A DNA stretch of 64,000 bases from Ptychodera flava (taxonomy: Eukaryota > Hemichordata > Enteropneusta > Ptychoderidae), in NCBI RefSeq assembly GCF_041260155.1, contig NC_091941.1, positions 38,326,747 through 38,390,746 on the forward strand, given 5' to 3'. Under the pieces are notes generated by a model that saw only the letters and a program-made list of their open reading frames with translations, made no database searches and was not told where the DNA came from. Positions 55,801 through 64,000 of this stretch are shown in pieces. Numbering within the stretch: the stretch's first letter is position 1; every line of letters begins with the position of its first letter. The position numbers and the translations under genes are program-made.

Positions 55801-56760
55801 AAACAGGTATGTGTTCATGGCACATAATTACCGACATAAAAAGCATGTACATTGACAGGTGCAGCATTGTTCAATTGTCTTCACAATATCCATCATTCAT
55901 AAAACTTGAAGCTTTTGACAAAATCTGAAACGTGCGAATAGTATTTTTGTGTTTTTGAGAAAATTATATTTGAAATGTTTTCATCACAGGAACCTAGAGG
56001 AATTGATTATGGAGAGCAGATGAAGACTTTGGAGGGTAAAAAGTATGAGGGTTATGTCGGCAGTGTTCACAATGGAATATTCAAAGTGGCAAAGCCAGTT
56101 AGAAAGTACAAACAGCTACCAGTGAAGACTGGCAGTGCAAGTAATGTTTCTGATACGACAAAGCTTAGCTTTGGTGTGGCTGATGTCATGCGGGGTACTG
56201 CAGCCAAAGTGGTGAACGCCTCTGGTGGAATTCAAGAATCTACAACTAGGAAAAGGGTAAAAGATGAAGAAAAGAGACTAGAGCTCAAGAAGACAGCAAA
56301 GAAAAGGAAATTTGAAGATTGTTGTGACAAGAGAGCAACAGAACATAAGATGATTTGCAGGAAAGATAAATCGTATGTGAAAAGTGAAAAGTTTATGAAT
56401 GGTTACAGAAAAAATCCAAGAAACAGGAAACTGAAGGTAAAGTTACCAATTTTCTCAAAGAAAAAGTCAAGAGATGGGCAGAAGAAAGGTAACACCTTAC
56501 AAGAAGAGACTGTGACCTCACAGCACACCAGTAAAAAAATGAAAGAAACATGTGAAGCCAAGCAGCAAAAGAGAAATAGACTTGAAAGGAATTTGCACAA
56601 GAACATGAGAAGAGAGGAAAGATGTTCAAAAAGAGCAAGAAACTCCAAAAAACAAATTTGTTGCTCATCATGTATGCCCAGCGATTCTTCAGCCAGGGAG
56701 GCAAAGTCCACAGAAAGGAAAAGGCGAAAAGTTCAGCACAGGGACAAATCTGAGAACTAA
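43688..56760 (+). CDS. C2H2 zinc-finger and SANT domain protein (ZNF541/TRERF1/MIDEAS-like)
   Basis: Twelve exons join in phase into 1,168 residues plus TAA: 43688-43862, 44953-45211, 46058-47299, 50226-50416, 51483-51852, 52262-52311, 52483-52548, 53247-53338, 53537-53588, 54423-54562, 55708-55806, 55990-56760. Domains: three C2H2 fingers near residues 105-195, a long Ser/Thr-rich stretch, a fourth finger near residues 565-585, one SANT domain (WQPNEIHRFQIGLLNFGKNF ... SVSQCAKFYYVLEKL), and a Lys/Arg-rich tail. In ZNF541/TRERF1/MIDEAS an ELM2-SANT pair recruits HDAC1/2; no clear ELM2 is seen here, so the similarity is in plan only. A nuclear chromatin co-regulator is likely. The true start is unsure: the first in-frame Met is at 43,766, and earlier exons may exist. 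Confidence 0.8.
43873..43888. repeat. (G)16 tract
   Basis: A poly-G run 10 bases after the first donor of the gene. Length may be unstable or a sequencing weak point. Confidence 0.9.
44953..45211 (+). CDS. Exon with C2H2 finger 1 and start of finger 2
   Basis: Finger 1 is YDCHVCQKIF ... LKKHSVIH. Finger 2 begins FPCQLCDKSFKRSDH and is cut by the donor GTGAGT in phase 2. Confidence 0.85.
46058..47299 (+). CDS. Exon with end of finger 2, finger 3, and Ser/Thr-rich region
   Basis: Splicing restores SDHLSSHMVAIH, giving finger 2 the exact C-x2-C-x12-H-x4-H spacing, which confirms the junction. Finger 3 is YGCSVDGCQKEF ... CRAHIREH (C-x4-C). The remaining 380 residues are Ser/Thr/Pro-rich and probably disordered. 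Confidence 0.9.
47492..49483. mobile_element. 2.0 kb hAT-like non-autonomous element in an intron
   Basis: The ends CAGTGTTTCAGCCAG and CTGGCTGAAACACTG are inverted, with the hAT-type CAGTG start. AATGTT flanks both sides (47486-47491 and 49484-49489), possibly the remains of an 8-base duplication. No transposase frame inside. Confidence 0.7.
50226..50416 (+). CDS. Exon with C2H2 finger 4
   Basis: The acceptor is AATACAG. Reads SKSDLTCHVCKRVFHSVRAR, then CGHARVHQ, a single finger with C-x2-C-x12-H-x3-H spacing. The donor is GTGAGTAG, followed directly by a MITE. Confidence 0.85.
50425..50594. mobile_element. 170 bp hAT MITE that duplicated a splice donor
   Basis: Ends CAGTGTGCCCTCTAA and TTAGAGGGCACACTG. 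The flanks are GTGAGTAG (50417-50424) and GTGAGTAA (50595-50602), an 8-base target duplication with one difference. The left copy is the donor of the finger 4 exon. Confidence 0.9.
51483..51852 (+). CDS. Linker exon of the zinc-finger/SANT gene
   Basis: Reads VADAIHWLEGKSSNSKHYHY and then a polar Thr/Lys-rich stretch. No domain recognised. Phase 1 in, phase 2 out, donor GTCAGT. Confidence 0.75.
52262..52311 (+). CDS. Small exon (SGVDLTGKSILSNQNH)
   Basis: Fifty bases between TTTTCATCCACAG and GTGAGT, in phase with both neighbours. Confidence 0.65.
52483..52548 (+). CDS. Small exon (VINNGTPVSLQKPVSTHC)
   Basis: Sixty-six bases between TTTTCTGTCTACAG and a weaker donor GTATTA. The phase fits the exon at 53,247. 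Confidence 0.6.
52562..52710. mobile_element. 149 bp hairpin MITE with 9 bp flanks
   Basis: CAATCTGATTAAAATCAG at the left is inverted at the right. The flanks TATAAAAAT (52553-52561) and TATGAAAAT (52711-52719) agree at eight of nine positions, a Mutator-like target size. It starts 13 bases after the exon end at 52,548. Confidence 0.75.
53247..53338 (+). CDS. Exon (DNLLKTLYPSLGLN ...)
   Basis: Acceptor TTTATAG, donor GTGAGT. Only one frame is open with the previous exon. Function unknown. Confidence 0.65.
53537..53588 (+). CDS. Small exon before the SANT domain
   Basis: Reads LDDCKAIDDGHLQYKYN; acceptor TTTTCACAG, donor GTAAGT, phase 0 to 1. QYKYN lies where related proteins have a short Y-x-Y before SANT. 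Confidence 0.7.
53661..53773. repeat. Hairpin element, about 113 bp
   Basis: AACAAGGGACTAT ... GGGCAGGTGACCATTTGCCC at the left pairs with GGGCAAATGGTCACCTGCCC ... ATAGTCCCTTGTT at the right. Confidence 0.75.
54423..54562 (+). CDS. SANT domain exon, first half
   Basis: Reads WLPGNIYWQPNEIHRFQIGL, then LNFGKNFEDIATY. This is SANT helix 1 and 2, with the Trp, the acidic residue and GKNF. Donor GTGAGT in phase 0. Confidence 0.9.
55708..55806 (+). CDS. SANT domain exon, second half
   Basis: Thirty-three codons, VETKSVSQCAKFYYVLEKLK then PSLQSSPLDRNKQ. SVSQCAKFYY is SANT helix 3. Acceptor ACACAG, donor GTATGT. Confidence 0.9.
55990..56760 (+). CDS. Last exon, Lys/Arg-rich tail
   Basis: Begins EPRGIDYGEQMKTLEGKKYE and ends in TAA. 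Several basic clusters (KKTAKKRKF, KKKSRDG, KRKRRK-like ERKRRKVQHR) look like nuclear localisation signals. Confidence 0.85.
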   Translation, partial: EPRGIDYGEQMKTLEGKKYEGYVGSVHNGIFKVAKPVRKYKQLPVKTGSASNVSDTTKLSFGVADVMRGTAAKVVNASGGIQESTTRKRVKDEEKRLELKKTAKKRKFEDCCDKRATEHKMICRKDKSYVKSEKFMNGYRKNPRNRKLKVKLPIFSKKKSRDGQKKGNTLQEETVTSQHTSKKMKETCEAKQQKRNRLERNLHKNMRREERCSKRARNSKKQICCSSCMPSDSSAREAKSTERKRRKVQHRDKSEN

Positions 56761-56924
56761 TAACATTCTGCCACCTGACGACTTTAATTAAAGACTGCCC
56801 TCTAGTGTTGGACATATGAAAGAGTAGATTGGTGTCTGATGATGGACATATGATGCAGAGGACTTTCATCCAGTCTGTTTTTAACATGAAATGTATTTGG
56901 TTGAAATTAACATTATTTATTGCA

Positions 56925-56930
56925 AATAAA
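56925..56930 (+). terminator. Poly(A) signal of the zinc-finger/SANT gene
   Basis: AATAAA, 165 bases past the stop codon. Confidence 0.7.
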
Positions 56931-58100
56931 TCAACTTAACATGAAGCAATGTCCTGTTTATTTCAAACTTAAATAGATATGCTTAGCTAGAAAGAAGGAA
57001 AATTTATGCTACTCATTCACATAAATTTATTGAAAAGTGCCCTCTTCATGCACTGAATGATGTATCATACTGGAGTTTTCCTCCAAAGATTCTGCTGTGC
57101 CGTACCCATGAATCTTTGCTTGATAGTTCCTTTGACCTAACAAATAGTTCACAGAGTGTGCTTACAGTGTCAATAACAAAAAGGACTCCAAAGTTAAAGC
57201 AGAATGGTCATTGATCAAAAGCTCAATTTGGTATATTCAGGCTTCATATTCTGATATTGTGGATCAAAAGAATAGATCAGAAAGAGCATGGTCATCACTA
57301 CAAATTCTAATACTTTCTGACAGACTCATACTCCATGGCATAACAACTGAAATCATTTGTAAATTATTGAAAGCCAGTAATATGACTTACGGTCCTTTGG
57401 AATATTTTGTCTGAAGATTTTTAGTGTTTTGACATTTGACTTCACAAAAGTGTGTTTCTATCAACATGTTTATTCTAGAATGTAGTGTTAGGTTTGACCC
57501 CTTCAGACTGTTTCATTCTCAGAGGGCAAAGTGTGCCATAGAAAACAAAAGGTCAACTGGTTCAGAGGTGATGATAACCTTTAAACCACTATGGCACTGA
57601 TATAAAGTACACATGTATGAATCAAGGATGTGCTCCAATCGCCAACTTTCCTAGCCATCTCTCTTAGTGTCATTTTTAATAAACAAGGAAATGTTTTAAT
57701 ACATTTAAACTGGCTCAACAATTCATAGATTTTGTAACCAGGATTATTGATCTGCAAGGGACTAATACTAATGCTTGCCTACTTTAAAATATCGGTGATA
57801 CATCAACTTTACCTTGTCATCTGTGTAGTAGTGTTACAATGATCTGATTGCTATACTACTACACTGTTACAAACTAGACTACACTCTTGTATACAATTTT
57901 AACAAAAACAAAGAACTTTATGCGGATAAAGGCCACAACAGTGTTTTGAAAGATTTAAGAACAATAGTTGGTTCAGATAAAAGTAAAATTTGGCCAGTAT
58001 TACTGAATAAACAAATGAAAAATGATTAAAGTACAAAAAATGTGTAACAATAGTAAAGTTTTATAATAAAATGAACAGATTGTTTGAATTGCCAGCAAAC
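56931..58100. other. Intergenic, no gene seen
   Basis: AT-rich, with short frames only. Confidence 0.5.
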
Positions 58101-58129
58101 ATGGCAGTTTACACTCTTTCAGAAGATTG

Positions 58130-58380
58130 TGGTCATCTGGGCAGGTGTTGTTATTGTTTGCTTGATGACCTGTCACTCTCCGTGCGGAAACCAGTTCCTG
58201 GTCATTCCAGATTCCAAGGATTATGTACTGTGGGAAGATGGTTTTCTTCATGTGGACTTTAGTTAGCTATGTAGCCTGCTGCTTCCATCATTTTGGCAGT
58301 AAGGTATTCCAGCACTGCTGTGAGGTAAACCGCAGTGAGCGCATTCACCTGGAATTTGGAAAACAGTATGTGAAGTGTCA
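58130..58380 (-). pseudogene. Histone H2A-like pseudogene
   Basis: Minus-strand reading gives [20 protein letters not shown] then EAAGYIAN and a stop, matching the H2A histone-fold segment [21 protein letters not shown]. After a frame change it continues KKTIFPQYIILGIWNDQELV, matching H2A [20 protein letters not shown]. A trace of FPNSR (H2A FPVGR) lies just before, with the intervening loop missing. The start and acidic-patch residues are lost. It could derive from a variant such as H2A.Z or macroH2A; too decayed to tell. It cannot make a histone. Confidence 0.65.
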
Positions 58381-58494
58381 TTTTTCTGTTGAGGATTGTG
58401 ATTGAACCATGGCAAAGTCATCAATGTACATACACAGCAATACTTTAATACATTTTTGATAAACTACTCACAGTAGTAAACTTGAACACTTTGT

Positions 58495-58562
58495 GAATTC
58501 CTGTTTATTGTGAACGATGAAAAGTTTGCTGAATTCCTGTTTATTGTGAACGATGAAAAGTC
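58495..58562. repeat. Tandem duplication, about 35 bp unit
   Basis: TGAATTCCTGTTTATTGTGA followed by ACGATGAAAAG occurs twice in a row. Confidence 0.85.
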
Positions 58563-59079
58563 ATTACATACAGAACAGAGATTGCCAAGGCAATACTGTG
58601 ACCACGCATAACAGTGCAATGCTACAGCTATAGCAGCCTATATTTCTGAGGGTCTGCACTACAACAACTGTGTGAATTTGGCATAAATACTACAGTTGGG
58701 TATCTTTGTAGGTATACAATAAGGTTAGAAATATGTCATTTTTTATCATCAATATGCACAATCACAAATTTATGAAAAACAATTTCTTACACTTTTGTTA
58801 TGACAAGTTATGCCTTATGGCCCCCTGGTGCATGCAAATCCTGACAGGTTATAACAATCAATCAATCAAATAATCTATATAGCATCAGTATCCCATTTAT
58901 CCACAGTTCAGAGGTACTGAACAGTTGTGAAAGGATTGAAAAAAGCAGAATTTCAAATCACCTTTGCAAACATATGGTATTCATCTAGAGTGTTGTCTGC
59001 TAATTAATGTCCACCGTTGACAGTTTCAAAATCATTTTGATCAAAGACTGTGGGGAAGGCCAGACAAATGAAATATAAG

Positions 59080-59940
59080 GGAGCCATAATTATTTATGGC
59101 CTGGGGGGTCAGAGGAATGTGAGGGGGTCACTCAAAAAATTGAAAACTTCAGGGGGGTTGCTAAAAACGTGGAGAGGAAGAAGAGGAGTTACTCAATTTT
59201 CGGTGCAAAACAAATTGAAATACCTCTCAAATTACACCACTGCAAATCAATTTCTAAAAATTTTCAATGCAAGACGGGGACACTCCCCTCTCGTGCTTTC
59301 CCCCTTGGGGTATTCTAACAGTTTTACTTGTAAAAAACCAATGAAAACACCTCTCAGATTGCACCATTGCACACATCATGACTCAAATTTTTGACATGAT
59401 CTAGGACAAAACTGAACTGTTGTGAATTCATCCTTTATTATGACAGAAACATATATTTAAATTGACTTCAAGCTTTTCGTTGGAAGCTGGCAGCTGGAGA
59501 AATGACACAAGAAGGTCACAGATTTTCCATTCCTGCATATTCTTTGGTCTTCAATCTATGGCAAACAGAACTTTTTTTTACAAATGTATTGTCATTGTTT
59601 GGTTGTTGAATATTGTGACCCAAACACTGACCATGGAACAATGTCATTAAAATACAGTGTTCAATGTCATTTTCAAACAATTTACGGAGTGCAAAATGTA
59701 TTGAAACACCTCTCATCAATTTCTCGAAATTTTCGATGCGACGGGGAAACCCCTCTTGTGCTCTCCCCCTTCGGATGTTCTAACAGTTTTACATATTAAA
59801 AAGCAAATTAAAAACACCTCTTAGATTGCACCAGACTGCACCATTGCACAAATCAATTTCTTAACATTTTCCAAGCAAGTCAGGGGACAGCCCCTCTGAC
59901 ACTTCCCCTCAGCCTCTGGCGTGTTCTCCCCATGTACTTT
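59080..59940. repeat. Degenerate repeat array with CACCTCTCAGATTGCACC units
   Basis: At least three diverged copies of a unit of about 150-250 bases: CACCTCTCAGATTGCACCAT, AATCAATTTCT, and a CCCCTCTCGTGC box. Such boxes give the repeating peptide PLVLSP(L/F)GxSNSFT. No gene seen. Confidence 0.65.
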
Positions 59941-62470
59941 CAAATTCTGCCCAGTCAGATATTCTAGTGAAAACCCTGTTATAATACCCATCCAAATGAA
60001 ACAATGGTTGGATACTGGTTATAGCTTCAGCTTTTATATCTGTATTTTATTGTCACTTTGAATTTCATTTTGTTTGTTTCACCTTTTTCAACCGTCACGA
60101 GATAACCGATGATAATCTAGCAAGGTACATCGGGACTTGAAAGATCTTTGCTATTGCTGTATTTTTGTAAATTTTACAAATACATGTATTGGTATTTAAC
60201 TCTGAGTGGGGGGGGGGGCAGTAAAAAATTTCTGAGTTAGAGAGGGGTTACTCGAAATTTCGGAGTTTCCGATGAAATTCGTCCGACCCCCCCCCCTCCC
60301 CCTTCACGCAGGCCGCAAATAATATCGGCTCCCTAGACTCGATAAGTTTTCCTTCTTACCTTTTCGAAGATACCTATGAAATCTTGATACTGGAAACAAG
60401 ACATTTGCTCGTGAGCTTTTAGTCTTCCGGATTTGATATCTTTGTCCACGGTCCCTCTGGGACCGTGCCTTGTCTAGCCTGTTAACCACCTTTTCTTGTA
60501 ATTTTTGTCTGTTTCATTTGACCTCCCCGTGTTGCATGAAAAATGACGTCCACGTTTTGAGCAAAAACCAATTAATAATCAATAGGAGAATAACGCCACC
60601 AAACCCCATTTATTTTTCCGAGGAGTAGTAAGGCTGCATTCACAAACATCGGGGGAGGGGGGGGGGAGCGGAAATCAAGATAAGTTCGCTGACTTTTTGA
60701 AATGCCTCTCCTAACAAGCTCAAAACACGTTCAGATGCCCCCTTCTGATTTGCTATAATTTTGAAATCCCCCTCAAAATAAAAATCGCCTGATTTTCTAT
60801 TTTTTACGGTGTATGTGTGTGTGTCTTCCACTAAAGGAGGGCGCTGTTTTAACATCTTTTCTCTTTTATACAGGAAAATTTCACCTTATCTCATAAAGCA
60901 GAAAAAAACAGCGATCACAGAAAAAACTGTTTGGAAACAGGATGACTTCCCTCATCAGTCAGGAAAACTGAACATAATTGACACTATTCTATAAAAGGGA
61001 CATTAGCTGTACCTTTTGGTCAATTTCCCAGCACCTCAAGTTCTGTGCATCAACTGCAGTTTCGTGTTCTACTCCTTACAGCATACCATAGAATAACAGA
61101 TATTCTGCGTCACAAGCTACTTTGTATATGTACTTTGTAAAGACCGTAATCATTGTAATTGACGACAAGTAAATTCTATTCCTGAGTTGAATTCAATTTT
61201 AATTACTGTTTCTGTTGACACATAAAACAAAGAGGCTGGATCAGTTCCATGTGATCTTGGTTGATGTGAGAAAGTACCTGTCACTTTGTGTATCTTTCCT
61301 GAACAAAAAGTACACATGAGAGGTTGTTTTTTCCATACAATTTATTTTTGTGGTGGATAGAGGGACTGTGTCCACATCGATCAGAGACAGTTTCATTTCG
61401 AGTTCCCCCTTAAGTCCCTAAATCCCTTCAAATGGCTCCCCCATACACCCTTGATATTTTCAAATTCCCTCGTCAATTCCCCTCTCCGTAGGTGTTTGTG
61501 AATGCAGCTAAGCTTGAGAAATTCCTGAATATACTGGGAAGTTACACTACTGGTGATCTTTTCAGTGGAAAATCATTGCAGTGTCTAAATAAAGATATCA
61601 GCTGGCAAATCGTGAACTGAAGGCACCTGTTTTTTCCATATCTGGAAAAGATCGCAGAGCGGGTTCCCGTGGTCGGTCAGATCAAATGTAAAGTTGAGGG
61701 ATGAAACGACGCAATATCGAAATGAAAAGAATATTCGGATAACAGTGTAAAAGAAACTTTTACACCCGTTTGTCAGTAAAGATATTCATTCGATTTGCGT
61801 CCTCGAGCAATTTCGATAACATAGCCACCCGATCATGAGAGACAAAAAAGACAATTTACAAATCCTATGGCTGACCAACCTATGCAAGACTGGACTATCC
61901 ATCATACCCACATTGTCACTGCCCTCTCTTTTTATAGGTGACCCGCAGTGTGCCAAAATACACAATACAGTTGGTTGTGGAATGTATGCACCTGTTAAAC
62001 AAATTCGTAAATAAGACTTAAAACACAGACGAATCGTCTGGTAATAAACAAAGAGAAATTTAGTATGAAGAAAACAATGCAAGAAAACAGTGGCCAGTCC
62101 CGGTATCTTACAGGGCCAACCCGACGTCGGTAAGATTGAAAACCCCTGTTTGCCCTGTCCCTCGTCCTCGCCGTTGTGAAACCCCGGCGAACCTCTTTTT
62201 GTAAAATCATTGTTTGCTGCTCTGAAAAAAAAACCCAAAAAAAACAACATCCGTAAATCATTATGAAGTTCACCTACAAGTTACTAAGGGCGGGTACCGT
62301 CTCTGAAATTCGGAAATTGAAACCTGAGTTTCTGCCATTGACGCTGGCCAGGTTGTGTCAAATGATATGCAAAGAATGTGCATGATTAAAATGTTATCGT
62401 TGTTACAGAAATATATCAGTAAATCAATTCGTCGCACAAGGAAAAAATGTGTTCATTTCAAGAAGCCTTT
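59941..62470. other. Intergenic, no gene seen
   Basis: Contains short G and C tracts (60,210; 60,290; 60,655) and no supported coding region. Confidence 0.5.
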
Positions 62471-62476
62471 TTTTCT

Positions 62477-62510
62477 ATTGGTGGACGTTTGTGTCGGATG
62501 TCTATATAAA
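62477..62510 (+). promoter_or_regulatory. Histone H4 promoter elements (CCAAT, TATA)
   Basis: An inverted CCAAT (ATTGG, near 62,478) and a TATATAAA (62,503-62,510) lie about 130 bases before the ATG. Transcription probably starts near 62,535. Confidence 0.65.
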
Positions 62511-62549
62511 TGTGGTGTTCGAGACTCTTCCACGCGGAGCACGACTTGA

Positions 62550-63286
<737 letters not shown>

Positions 63287-63545
63287 CTTCCTACACTCCA
63301 GAAAATGCGTGCAGCTTGCAAAGAATACTTGTACCTGTTCCGACCCTTCGATACGAAGTTTAAAGCAACGAGAACGCTAGAATCCCTCCAGAAGAGACCA
63401 TTGTTGATTTTGCTTTCTTGAAACTTATGAATGATACATTTTGAATTTCCCTGTTAGCCTGAGTACGCAGCCTCCAACATATTTTACTTGTACACGTTCC
63501 ATTTGTTGTATGTCAGTGTGTTTTTTTATGTAAATATATTTTCGT

Positions 63546-63551
63546 AATAAA
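63546..63551 (+). terminator. Poly(A) signal of the histone H4 gene
   Basis: AATAAA, 260 bases past the stop. It supports a polyadenylated transcript. Confidence 0.75.
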
Positions 63552-64000
63552 AGTGAGGAAGATTACCTAAATCTTGCGTTAGACTCTTTGCTTCTATGTT
63601 GATTACAAATGGCCTTAAGATACGAATTTCCAGAAATCCAAGACTTTGATTTCACATTCTGTGATGCGATCCACACGTTTGTATATTTCGAAAATTTAAG
63701 TCACTTGTGAAAAAAGTTTAAATTAGATTTCACAAATCTTAAGTTTTTTTTAACGTCGCTTCAGATATTGTTTTGGCGGTAGTGCCGGCCGTTTATCTGC
63801 TTCAAATTCTGTATTTTCTGAGTACAGGCCACTTTTGACCATGGGGACTGTTTTCCATGTTAGATTTTCACGGCGAGCACCGTTCAAGTTTCCCCGCCTA
63901 ATTTTGTGATGTTTCTATCACGAATAATGAATTTGAAATCTACTAGGTGCAAAATATAATGCAAATAGAAAGCCTGGGCGAGTAGATGAAAGCCAATCGA
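63552..64000. other. Downstream of H4, nothing recognised
   Basis: No frame, repeat or RNA gene that I can support. Confidence 0.5.

Noticed and set aside
56393-56887. Antisense frames opposite the last zinc-finger/SANT exon
   Set aside because: They are shadows of the Lys/Arg-rich coding strand (Phe/Leu/Ser-rich on the reverse).
58084-58266. Plus-strand frames at 58.1-58.3 kb
   Set aside because: They are antisense to the H2A-like remains, which explain the sequence better.

Overview
This window is animal genomic DNA. It holds spliced genes with GT/AG introns, C2H2 and SANT domains, an astacin-EGF-CUB protein, histone H4, LINEs, Penelope-like sequence and Ty3/Gypsy LTR elements. The mix (a LINE whose ORF1 begins with a 2A-like sequence, Gmr1-like LTR elements, many palindromic MITEs, AT-rich introns) fits an invertebrate deuterostome such as a hemichordate, echinoderm or amphioxus. 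I cannot name the species from sequence alone.

Layout. 530-12,688 (minus) is an astacin metalloprotease gene rebuilt from eight in-phase exons: the catalytic domain, one EGF and one CUB domain, ending in a stop. Its 5' end is not found. Its first zinc-binding His codon reads Gln. A 4.6 kb LINE with a 13 bp target duplication sits in its largest intron. 10,000-15,600 is intergenic or intronic DNA with several hairpin elements, including a 657 bp palindrome. 15,625-34,870 is a 19 kb nest. A roughly 2.4 kb Penelope-related element with inverted, permuted arms carries two LTR retrotransposons (16,734-22,872 plus; 23,002-33,672 minus). The second LTR element in turn carries a 3.56 kb TIR element and a 747 bp Harbinger-like MITE. 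Paralogous arms inside the nest preserve the empty target site of each LTR insertion. 34,880-42,890 has no recognisable host gene, but holds a 2.4 kb element containing a decayed CR1-like reverse transcriptase.

43,688-56,760 (plus) is a host gene of at least 12 exons. It encodes a nuclear-type protein with four C2H2 zinc fingers, an S/T-rich middle, one SANT domain and a Lys/Arg-rich tail, similar in plan to the ZNF541/TRERF1/MIDEAS group of histone-deacetylase co-factors. Several MITEs lie just downstream of its splice donors, and one duplicated a donor as its target site. A decayed H2A-like pseudogene lies at about 58.1-58.4 kb (minus). 62,637-63,286 (plus) is an intron-containing histone H4 gene whose product equals canonical H4. 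It has TATA/CCAAT elements and a poly(A) signal, and no histone stem-loop was seen.

The two intact-looking chromatin genes (SANT/zinc-finger and H4) are neighbours but share no visible regulation. Most of the rest is mobile DNA. The most notable points are the zinc-ligand change in the astacin, the signal/2A start of the LINE ORF1, the PR-INT-RT gene order with SCAN-like Gag in both LTR elements, the nested insertion record, and the donor-duplicating MITE.
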